From: Dallia pectoralis | Taxonomy: Eukaryota; Chordata; Actinopteri; Esociformes; Umbridae | Reading direction: 5' to 3' | Assembly: GCA_029465975.1 (NCBI GenBank) | Contig: CM055728.1 | Coordinates: forward strand, 4,784,535 to 4,848,534 | Length of the DNA: 64,000 bases | Shown here: one piece after another, positions 32,237-41,900 of the stretch | Position numbering within the stretch: the first letter of the stretch is position 1 | Layout: every line of letters begins with the position of its first letter | The notes under the pieces: generated by a model | Database searches by the model: none | Told to the model about the DNA's origin: nothing | What the model saw: only the letters and a program-made list of their open reading frames with translations | Translations under genes and position numbers: made by a program

Positions 32237-34425
32237 AGGGTATTTGACATAATGGGGCTGCAAATCATTGTGACAAGTAGTGTACAGAGAGAAAAACAAC
32301 AAATGCTATGAAAATATTTCAATATTGTGTGACTATCCAATACCAACGTTCGCCAAATAATATGGAATTAAAAATGTAGAATTTGCAATAGACTAAGATA
32401 TATTAGGTTTAAGTTTGCGCGTGCGTGTGGCCTGATGACAGCAGGACAGGTAGAATGGCGCGAGTCTGCAGCTCGCGCGGACCAACCTGGACCACAACTA
32501 GGCATTCAGGTGATGGAGAACGGACGGTTAGTTCACGGGTAGTAAGACTGTGTCTGCCTTTACGCACCTAAAAGCGCCTTGATTTTAGGGCCAGTTTTAA
32601 AACGTCATTATTTAAATGTGTATTTTTTGTGATTGAGAGGCTTAATTGTTATGTAATGTGGAGATACATAATACATCCACGGATATAAAGTAGCTTAGTC
32701 CTCTTACCCGTGGTCGCGCGGAGTAGTATGTGAGTGATGGTCCCACTCGGGATATCTGGAATATGTTACAATATCTGGAATATGTGTTAAAATATCTGGA
32801 ATATGTGTTAAAATATCTGGAATATGTGTTACAATATCTATAATATATGTTACAAAATCTGGAATATGTGTTACAATATGTGGAATATATGTTACAATAT
32901 ATGGAATGTTACAATATCTGGAATGTGTTATAATATGTGGAATATATGTTACAATATCTGGAATATGTTACAATATCTGGAATATGTTATCTGGAATATG
33001 TGTTACTTTCACTTAATGTCTCAAAGGCATATGGCAGTAATGTGATTCCAGTTAAGATATATTAGACAGCTTGATGGAGAGGTGCTGCCACATCCCTGTG
33101 ATTGTGTCACTCAGCATATTATATTATCATCTTGTAATATGTTAGTATCGGTTGTAGCAGAGGACGACTGATTCCAGGTCTGTGTGTTGCTCAACTTACT
33201 GGGAATTTTGCGGTGTCTATGCGTAAACTTCACCTGCTTTGGGTATAATTGACGCAGTAAATACATCAATATTGTATTTATTTGATAGTTTTTCATTTGA
33301 TATGTTGTCCATTTAATATTTTGGATAACTTCCAACCGTTTTTTTTTCTTTAGCACGAAGCTAACCATAACGTAGCCGGCTTAGATGGGTTAGCATTTGA
33401 CATGTTTGATTTTGAGAGACCACAACTGATTCAAAATATGTTGTTTGCGTCATTGCATCTAGATTACAAGCGAAATGTATCTCAACTGAATTGTAATATT
33501 TAATAATTTTGTAATAATGGTGTTTATAGTGTAAAAGTATATATAAAAAACAACATGTATTCTCTTGCATCCACGGATAGACAGAATTGATTGCTCGTGA
33601 GATTGACACTTGTCTAAACCAATCGCCCAGTGGTAGATTACCTCATTTTAGATAAAGGAGGGGTTTCAGACACGGATTTGCATAGTATCTGCTTCCCGGG
33701 CAGATATTTTCAGAGAAAAGCGCAAAACTGATCGTAGATCAGTGTATCTGGGCAAAGCCCATGCTGCTAAGCGAGTTAGGTCTGGGCGCCGTCCATGGTG
33801 CTGAAACGCTCAGCACTTTGTTTCTGAAACAGACAGAACGTCCTCCTCCTGCGGATGCAGTCCTTCTTTTAATGTTTAGTCATATAGTTTGGGGGTCTCT
33901 CAATTTTAATGCCGGATATTGGCATGGACACTAAGAGCACACTTCATTAATTGGTAAGTTTGAAGCACACCTTGAAAGTTATATAACAGTTTTATGCATG
34001 GGATATTCTCCTATGTAATATTTTCTCTTTCTGCCACTGTCTCTCCATTTCTTCGGTCCACCTTCCAAATCAAACCCTACCCAGTCAATACCATCTCCAA
34101 ACTCTCTCTGCCTCTTTTAGCTTCACTATCTTTTTCTTTCATCTCTCCAACTTTTTGCTGCGTGAGGCATTATTTATTTTGGCCTCCTGCTATCTCTTCT
34201 GTCTCTTCCCTTCCCACTTTCTATTCGTATCTCAATATGGTTATACGGTGGGCCTAAGTTTTGATTGCTGGGGCGAGGTCTTTGAGGGGTTGGTAATAGA
34301 GAGAGAGAGCTCTGCTAGTGTAGTGAACTGCACCACTTGTACTCAGAATCCAATATACCAGGACTCTCTCTGGTCTCACTTACTGATGGAAATAGCACTC
34401 CTCACATGACAGAGACAGTGTCTGT
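32237..34425. other. Region between tlr9 and the LTR element
   Basis: It contains a GC-richer patch at 32410-32560 with several CG dinucleotides (GGCGCGAGTCTGCAGCTCGC), which could be a promoter or leader of the downstream ERC2 gene, and a minisatellite at 32755-33008. The patch at 33690-33860 is also GC-richer. No coding exon can be supported. Confidence 0.4.
32755..33008. repeat. AT-rich minisatellite based on GGAATATGTGTTACAATATCT
   Basis: About a dozen imperfect copies, 16-21 bp long, of TCTGGAATATG with TTACAATA. The short open frame across it (CYNMWNICYNIWN-like) is an artefact of the repeat. Confidence 0.9.
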
Positions 34426-34430
34426 GCGGG

Positions 34431-34567
34431 TGTTACATGTCCCATGTTTTCCTATGTTTTGTGTCCTGCGCCTTTAACTGTGTGGGTGTGTGTGTGGTGT
34501 AGAGTGCCCCATTCTGTGTGTCTGTAGGTCACAGGTGTGCTGTTGGCGAGGAGGTAGCTGGGCGGGT
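34431..34567 (+). repeat. Truncated 5' LTR of the Gmr1-type element
   Basis: 34431-34554 equals 37171-37294 base for base. 34555-34567 (TAGCTGGGCGGGT) equals 37561-37573. The 266 bp that separate these two pieces in the 3' LTR, including the TATA box, are gone, and everything after the 13-nt scrap is replaced by the pol region. Confidence 0.9.
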
Positions 34568-37063
34568 TTTTGCCGTACATGTAGTACGTGCCAAGTAGTA
34601 GGGAAGCCTAACCAGGTGGTTTCCCCGGCTCCTCTCTGCCCGATTCCGGTGATGGGAGAGCCATTTGAGAAGGTGTTAGTTGATTGTGTTGGTCCCTTAC
34701 CACGGACTAAGTCCGGTAATCAATTCATGCTTACAATAATGTGCACTGCTACTAGGTACCCAGAAGCAATTCCTATGCGTACAATCACCAGTAAGGCAGT
34801 GGTGAGAGCGCTAATTAAGTATTTCTCTACTTTCGGGTTTCCAAAAACCATACAAACGGATCAAGGAAGCAATTTTACGTCTAAATTGTTTGAGGGAGTG
34901 TTGAAGACCTTGTCGGTGACCCATCAGTTGTCTAGTGCTTACCACCCAGAGAGTCAGGGTGCGCTAGAACGGTGGCATCAGACCCTAAAGGCGATGTTAA
35001 GTAAATACTGCAGGGACACGGAGAAAGATTGGGATGAAGGGATTCCATACGTGCTGTTTGCTATTCGAGAGACTGTACAAGAGTCTATTGGTTTTAGCCC
35101 TGCTGAGCTAGTCTTTGGTCACACTGTGAGAGGGCCTCTAAAGGTACTGAAGGATCAAATTATGGCTACCGATTCGGTGGGGTCTTCTACTAATGTTCTA
35201 GATTACGTAAGTCAAGTCCGAGAAAGGTTGCATGATGCATGGGCAGCAGCCAGAGAAAATCTGTCTTCCACTCAGAAGAAAATGAAACGTAACTTTGATC
35301 TGAAGGCTGTGTCTCGTTCTTTTCTACCAGGTGACCAGGTCTTAGTGCTGTTGCCGGTAGCTGGTTCGTCACTTTCTTCCCGGTTCTTGGGTCCATATGT
35401 GGTGGAGGAAAAACTCAGTGAGACAGATTATGTTATCAAGACGCCAGACCGAAGACGGTCATCCCGAGTATGCCACATCAATAGGATTAAAGCATATCAG
35501 GTTAGAGATAGTATCAAAGTTGGTACCAGGACAAGTCCGGTGGTTTCCTCTGTTGGGGCTGTTAGCCCGGTTACCCAACCGGGAGTCTGGGTAACTGATG
35601 AGGGCAGTTTAGTGATGCAAGATACTCCAGAGCAGTGTGCTCGTTTAGGTAACTCGGAAATGTTAGCGTCTCTCCCCTCACATTTGTTGCATTTGAGTGA
35701 TCAGCAGAGTGCTGATATTGGATTGCTAATAACTGATTTTCTGAGTCTCTTTAAGGATGTCCCGAGTCGGACAAATGTGTTAGAGCACGATATAAAGGTA
35801 GGCGACGCTACGCCAATCAAACAACATCCGTATCGTGTTAATTCATCCAAGAGATCAGTTATGAAGTCCGAGGTAAATTATTTATTGGAAAATGGAATGG
35901 CAGTCCCCAGTAACAGTCCTTGGAGTTCTCCCTGCTTGTTGATTCCAAAGCCAGACGGGACTCAAAGGTTTTGCACGGACTACAGGAAAGTGAATAAGGT
36001 TACTGTACCTGACTCGTTTCCTTTACCTCGCCTTGATGACTGTATAGACACCATTGGATCAGCTGCTTATGTTACTAAGCTTGACTTGTTAAAAGGCTAT
36101 TGGCAGGTACCTTTAACCCCTCAGGCCTCTGAGGTGTCTGCTTTTGTAACCCCTGACAGTTTCTGCCAGTACACCGTGATGGCGTTTGGAATGAGGAACG
36201 CCCCAGCCACATTTCAGCGGTTGGTAAATATAGTATTGGCTGATATTCCTGACTGTACGGCATATCTTGACGACCTGGTGGTTCATTCGACTACCTGGCC
36301 TGATCACATAAGCACTTTGAGGGCTGTATTTGCACGCTTGGCCAGTGCATCGTTAACCCTCAACTTAGCCAAATGTGAATTTGGAAAAGCAACCGTTACC
36401 TACTTGGGAAAGGAAGTGGGGAGAGGTCAAGTTTGTACCATAACCGCCAAGGTGGATGCCATCACCCGGTTTCCTGCCCCTACCACTCGGCGGGAGTTGC
36501 GCCGGTTCTTGGGCATGACTGGGTATTATCGAACCTTTTGCAGAAATTTCTCCACGGTTGCAGCCCCGCTGACTCGATTACTGAGTCCTTCTGTGTCCTT
36601 TAAGTGGACTGATGAGTGTCAGTCTGCGTTTGAGTCAGTCAAAGCCCTATTAAGCACTTCGCCAGTTCTGTCTGCCCCTGATTTTGAGATACCATTTAAG
36701 CTGGAAGTGGATGCCAGTTCCGTGGGTGCTGGGGCAGTACTGTTACAAGAACATGAGGGAGTGGATCACCCGGTTTGTTACTTCTCAAAAAAATTCAACA
36801 GTTGCCAGTCCCGTTACTCTACGATAGAACAGGAAACTCTGGCACTGTTATTTGCGTTACAGTTTTTTGAAGTTTATGTTGGCTCCAGTGTGTTGCCTGT
36901 GGTGGTGTACACTGACCACAACCCCTTAGTTTTTTTGGGCCGCATGTACAACCACAACCAACGTCTTATGCGTTGGGCGTTGGTAATACAAAGTTACAAT
37001 TTAGAAATTCGACACATAAAGGGGTCAGAAAATGTTGTTGCTGATGCTCTGTCGCGTGTTTAA
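34568..37063 (+). CDS. Retrotransposon Pol fragment: integrase, reverse transcriptase, RNase H
   Basis: The open frame runs from an ATG at 34490 to TAA at 37061-37063 (857 codons), but its first 26 codons are LTR sequence read by chance; true pol starts near 34568. Residues numbered from that ATG: end of the integrase zinc finger (CRTCSTCQ, 28-35), integrase core with D65, D124 and E160 (35 residues between the last two), a GPY/F module at about 300-335, reverse transcriptase at about 430-620 with active-site YLDD at 592-595, then RNase H at about 690-857 ending in ADALSRV. No stop or frameshift interrupts it, which fits recent insertion. The whole N-terminal polyprotein is missing. Confidence 0.9.
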   Translation, partial: FCRTCSTCQVVGKPNQVVSPAPLCPIPVMGEPFEKVLVDCVGPLPRTKSGNQFMLTIMCTATRYPEAIPMRTITSKAVVRALIKYFSTFGFPKTIQTDQGSNFTSKLFEGVLKTLSVTHQLSSAYHPESQGALERWHQTLKAMLSKYCRDTEKDWDEGIPYVLFAIRETVQESIGFSPAELVFGHTVRGPLKVLKDQIMATDSVGSSTNVLDYVSQVRERLHDAWAAARENLSSTQKKMKRNFDLKAVSRSFLPGDQVLVLLPVAGSSLSSRFLGPYVVEEKLSETDYVIKTPDRRRSSRVCHINRIKAYQVRDSIKVGTRTSPVVSSVGAVSPVTQPGVWVTDEGSLVMQDTPEQCARLGNSEMLASLPSHLLHLSDQQSADIGLLITDFLSLFKDVPSRTNVLEHDIKVGDATPIKQHPYRVNSSKRSVMKSEVNYLLENGMAVPSNSPWSSPCLLIPKPDGTQRFCTDYRKVNKVTVPDSFPLPRLDDCIDTIGSAAYVTKLDLLKGYWQVPLTPQASEVSAFVTPDSFCQYTVMAFGMRNAPATFQRLVNIVLADIPDCTAYLDDLVVHSTTWPDHISTLRAVFARLASASLTLNLAKCEFGKATVTYLGKEVGRGQVCTITAKVDAITRFPAPTTRRELRRFLGMTGYYRTFCRNFSTVAAPLTRLLSPSVSFKWTDECQSAFESVKALLSTSPVLSAPDFEIPFKLEVDASSVGAGAVLLQEHEGVDHPVCYFSKKFNSCQSRYSTIEQETLALLFALQFFEVYVGSSVLPVVVYTDHNPLVFLGRMYNHNQRLMRWALVIQSYNLEIRHIKGSENVVADALSRV

Positions 37064-37170
37064 GTAAAAAGGCCTGTAGTTTTTTTTTTGTTGCCTGAAC
37101 TTAAGATTGTTCTGAGCACTGTAATTTCAGTTATCGTAAACCCACGGGGTTTACTCTTTTGGGGTGGGCG

Positions 37171-37962
37171 TGTTACATGTCCCATGTTTTCCTATGTTTT
37201 GTGTCCTGCGCCTTTAACTGTGTGGGTGTGTGTGTGGTGTAGAGTGCCCCATTCTGTGTGTCTGTAGGTCACAGGTGTGCTGTTGGCGAGGAGGCGTGGC
37301 CGGCCTGGAGACCTGGCAGCTGGGGGTAATCGCCTAATGACCTGGGGTCTATATAAACCACCGTTGCTGTTGGAGCGAAGGGAGAGGAGAAACGAGACGC
37401 CTTGTTTTTTGTCGTATTGTCTGTGGAAGACTTTGGTTATTTGTGTCCTGTTAATGTCAACTGTACTCTTCGTTCCCCGGGTTCTGGAGAAGGGGTAGGT
37501 AGTTCTGCCCATGGGTGTACATCTGCATCACGTAGGTAATCTCTGTTATATACCCTATGTTAGCTGGGCGGGTGTCCCCCCTGTAGTTTTGTTACAAGAG
37601 AGGTAAGCCTGTTAGAGTATGGACTGTGTTAGGTAGGGAGAGGTGTGTAGTAGAAAAGGGACCTTTTGTTTAATTTCATTGCTTTGACCCCGGCCCCAAA
37701 CTTCCCTTCTCCTCCCTTCCTTAATTGTGGTTATGTATTCCCAGTGGTTGTCTGTTTGTACTGGTGTTGTGAGTGGTATCCTTTTGCCCTACTAAACGTC
37801 CCTGAAGGACAGAATTTGAGCTCTGGTTGTCGTCTCGTATTATTTCTTGTCAGTGCACCCCACACTCCTTCACCGTCCACATCGGTATACCTTTGGGTGA
37901 GCCAGCACAGGCGTTGCGTTCTCCCACCTCCAACGAGCTCCAACTGAGGTGGAAACGTAACA
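37171..37962 (+). repeat. Complete 3' LTR of the Gmr1-type element
   Basis: 792 bp bounded by TGTTAC and GTAACA. It is preceded by a purine-rich run (GGGGTGGGCG) that would be the polypurine tract. Confidence 0.9.
37350..37357 (+). promoter_or_regulatory. TATA box in the 3' LTR
   Basis: TATATAAA within CTGGGGTCTATATAAACC, placed as expected for an LTR promoter. It would start transcription rightwards, toward the ERC2 leader exon about 670 bp downstream. The matching site in the 5' LTR is deleted. Confidence 0.6.
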
Positions 37963-38021
37963 GCGGGTGTGACTGTTGATTCTCTATGTATTTGTTTATC
38001 TCTCTCTTTTTCTCATTTTAG

Positions 38022-38120
38022 TATCCGTGTTACCCCCCACTGGTTTGCAGCCAGCCTCTGTGAGAGTCAAGCAGCCTGCTATAAACGGGACGAAGTTGCA
38101 CTGAGATGAATGACATGAGG
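38022..38120 (+). other. erc2: Candidate 5' non-coding exon of the ERC2 gene
   Basis: A long pyrimidine tract (TCTCTCTCTTTTTCTCATTTTAG) ends at 38021, and the sequence reaches a GAGG|GTAAAG donor after 99 nt. It lies just before the first coding exon and contains only short open frames, so a leader exon is a reasonable reading. No transcript supports it here. Confidence 0.4.
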
Positions 38121-38259
38121 GTAAAGCCATCTTCAGTTTAAAGAAACATCAAAAGAAAAGAAAGTTGAGAGATACCTTCTATCTATTAAGCTTCTCTTTT
38201 ATTTCTGGACATGTAGCGGATGTATTTTCATGCTAGAATCCATCTGTCCTCAGAGCAGG

Positions 38260-38973
38260 ATGCCTGGCAGCGTCAGAAGCTCCGGGCAGCGGGTGGACAG
38301 CGCCGGGCGCTCAGCAAAGTTACAGAAGACCCCAAAGCAGGGCTACCGCAAACTGGGCGTGGCCAGTCAGTCTGGATCAGCTTCAAAATCAACAGGGACC
38401 AGGTCAGGGGATAAAACCCTCTCCATGGAGAATTCCCAGTCGGTGAACGCAGCCTACGGCACGTCCGGCCCCACGTACCGGAGCGACCATGATTCCTACG
38501 CCTTCTTGGGTGGATACCCTAAAGGGACCATGACGCTGGGCCGAGCCTCAACCCGCAACTCTCACACGGCCCGGGCCACAGCCATGGGAAGCAGTCCCAA
38601 CATCGCCACTACCACGTCAGATACACACGTATGCGACGAGCAGAGCCACACCCAGTTCCTCCAGACAGGCAGTCTGCGGGCGAAAGGTGGGCGAGGTGGC
38701 AGGGTGACGGGAGAGGGAGATGTTCAGTTTCAGCTCAGGGAGTTGCAGAGAGAAAATGATCTGCTAAGGAGAGAGATAGAGGGGGGTAGGAATGGGTGTT
38801 ATGGGAATGAGGGGAAGGAAGGAAGAGAGGGGAGACCAAGCTCCTCCGTCAACAGCAGGAAGAACTTATGGAGCACGGAAGGGAAAAGCCGAGAACGAAG
38901 CATCAGGAAGGAGGAGGGAGGCCTCACGTCCATCCTGAAGGAACAGAAGTGGAGCACACCTGAGGATAACCAG
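38260..38973 (+). CDS. erc2: ERC2 coding exon 1
   Basis: 238 codons ending GATAACCAG|GTGAGA. A possible acceptor, CATGCTAG, lies at 38227-38234, after which the first ATG is 38260. The segment matching the mammalian SSMNSIKTFWSPELKKER reads SSSVNSRKNLWSTEGKSRER, and before it a Gly-rich piece (EGGRNGCYGNEGKEGREGR) is inserted. Confidence 0.88.
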
Positions 38974-41900
38974 GTGAGAGTAAGGGGTGGATGTAAAGGA
39001 GGGAGGGAGTGGTACAGAGCTCAAGAGTATAAAGATGATGACAGTGGAAGCATGAGAGAGCAAGAAATGGACAGATGAGAGAAAGGTAACACAACAGAGC
39101 GACAAAGAGGCAGATAGCAGAAGACAAAGCGTATGAGAGAATGCGTGATAATACTCAATGGTGGTCGAAACATGACAACTTCAGCTGGGTTGAAATGAAT
39201 ATCCTTCTGGGTTTCTGGATGTCTTTTAGAGCGATTCACTAGCATCGGGTGCCAGACACGACACTCTGCGTAACCATGGGAACATGTGAAAGCGCTGGCA
39301 TTCTAGGTGGATGCTATAAAGAGTTGTCCTGTGAAGTTAGATTGAACAGTGAGCGTCGGGCCCATGTATATCTCTGTTTCTCTGTCTGTCTTTCAATATC
39401 ACCCATCTCTTATTTCTGCTGTGATTATAGAGTGATTATATTTTTCCCAACATAACCTATTTGGGCTCTGCTCTTCCCTCACGCAGCCAAAGCCTTTCCT
39501 CATCTCAATCACATAGACATGGGCACGAGGTTTGTCTTTTTTGTAGTCCTTCGTTCTAAATGAAGCTCCTCTGAATATGTGCTCTATTATAGAGATAGTG
39601 AGCTAGTTGAATGTTGTTTAATGGACCAATTAGTCTTCTGCAGCTTTAGGTAATTTGAACATCCATCCACATGTTTTGGATTCACTTTATGTATACATTG
39701 ACAATAACTGCACTTCGATTCCATAGCGACTACCTTGCATACGGTAGACATGCTTCATGCATTATTACACAACCTAGCAGGAGAGGAATGGGTTAAGAGG
39801 ACAGGAGGTGTAGATTTGAGGGTGAGACAGATAAGGTAATGAGGTAATTCTGGTTTCTACAAAGAATCCAATCATATGTTTCCTTATGGAGACCTTGAGT
39901 TGAATAGACAACTCTAAGCGTGGTTCGCGCCTCATCATAACTTGCAGTTGGAAGAACAGCGCGAGGCCATTGGCTGATACAGCAAAACAAAACATAGCAC
40001 AAAATAAGAAGATTACGGTCTTAGGCTGGGGGTCGATGTTGTTTATGTGGTATACTGGAGTTGTGTGTGTGTGTGTGTTTGCGGTTGTTGTGTGCTGTAC
40101 ATATGATTACAGATTAAAATGTTATTTTTTAGAAGACATGTTGGCAATCAAAATAGTGGAATAATGGTGCCCTTACTGTGCTGGACAGTGTATGTTATCG
40201 ATAAAGTCGATTTGAATAAATATTAACGTTTTGGTTTTCCACGGTCAGGACAATGTATGCTGTACTGCATGCTGTATGATTAGTGCACTTGGTATTGACT
40301 GCATGTTGTAGGATCAACACCCCTGGTATTGACTGCATGCTGTAGGATCAGTGTACCTGGTATTGACTGCATGCTGTAGGATCAACACCCCTGGTATTGA
40401 CTGCATGCTGTAGAATCAACGTACCAGGTATCGACTGCATGCTGTAGGATCAGCGCACATGGTATTTGTGCATGCTGTAGGATCAGTGCATGTGGGATTG
40501 ACCGCATGCTGTAGAATCAGCGTACCAGGTGTTGACTGCATGCTGTAGGATCAGCACACCTGATATTGACTGCATGCTGTAGGATCAGTGCACCTGATAC
40601 TGACTGCATGCTGTAGGATCAGGCACCTGGTATTGACTGCATGCTGTAGGATCAGTGCACCTGATATTGACTGCATGCTGTAGGCTCAGTGCACCTGATA
40701 CTGACAGCTTGCTGTAGGATCAGTGCACCTGATACTGACTGCATGCTGTAGGCTCAGTGCACCTGATACTGACAGCTTGCTGTAGGATCAGTGCACCTGA
40801 TATTGACTGCATGCTGTTGGCTCATTGCACCTAATATTGACTGCATGCTGTAGGATCAGTGCACCTGGTATTTATCGCTATCTTCTCACTCCCATTTGAC
40901 TAAAGTTCATCTTGTAACGTCTGAATGTCAGAAACAAGAACCCTATTAGGGTTTCATCCTCTCTTCTCATTGTTTATCTCACTCTTTCCACCTTTAGTGA
41001 CTCTTTGTAAACTCTATACACCCTTCTCTCCTCTGGTGGCTCTCAGAGCAATACAAGATGTAAGGCAGGTGGTGAGAATGACATTTTAGCATAAGAACAG
41101 TCACCATTTCCTAAAATGCAAATGATAACAGGTTTGTCGCCATCTGTTTGTTTGTAAGTTTGTGTGTATCTGTGATTCTCCATGTTAATTTGTGTGTTGC
41201 GTCTGTGTCGATCCAGTTTATAAATTCAGTGTTAGCTCAACGGTCTAACATGTCCTCCTACATTGCATCGCTTGTTTTTTTTAGGGAGAAATGTTCCAAC
41301 AAACTTTTTTCCGGCAGTTAGAGTTTGTTGCATCGATCAACATCTTTTTGCTAGTTATGCTTCTGAACTTAGATCCCTTTTATGTATATTCTAATAAAAT
41401 CTTTTGTTTTTATATGACTTATGTGTGTGTACATTTCTGTTTGATGTTGCTATTCAGGCTATTCTAAGCATACCTTTAATTATACATTCTACAATATATA
41501 TATACATGGGTTAAGAGAATATATAAATATGGGTTAAAATCTGTACTTTTCTGTGTTTTCTATTTTCCAAATGCATTTTCTCTCCTCCAAGGTCTGTTCT
41601 TGTTTCCGCTCCATAGGGGGAGCTCTACTTGAAATGTTTTTCCCGTTGCTGCACTAGGGGCAGCCAGCCTGAGAATTTGAATGTTTGCACGCGGGGTCAG
41701 CCAATGACAGTGCAGCAGAGGTGTTTGTTATGAGAGCAATCATTCCATTTTCCCTTTTTATTTCAGCCGACTCTCTGCAGGAGAAGTATGAGCATGGACA
41801 TGTATATTTCCGACAGTAATATAGATGAAGGCTCATGTTGCCAATGCCACTACATGCTAGCGAGGTGCCCGGCGACGCCCCAGTTTGTGCCCAACCTGTG

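Larger units (their letters stand above)
34431..37962 (+). mobile_element. Gmr1-type Ty3/gypsy LTR retrotransposon, internally deleted
   Basis: The element begins TGTTAC and ends GTAACA and is flanked by a perfect 5-bp target duplication GCGGG (34426-34430 and 37963-37967). The 3' LTR is 37171-37962 (792 bp). The 5' LTR keeps only its first 124 bp (34431-34554), identical to the 3' LTR, plus a 13-nt scrap. Between them lies one long open frame whose domains run integrase, then reverse transcriptase, then RNase H. That order is known for the Gmr1 clade of Ty3/gypsy elements, whereas ordinary gypsy elements have integrase last. Gag, protease, primer-binding site and the integrase zinc-finger start are deleted, so the copy cannot move on its own. 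Confidence 0.9.
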
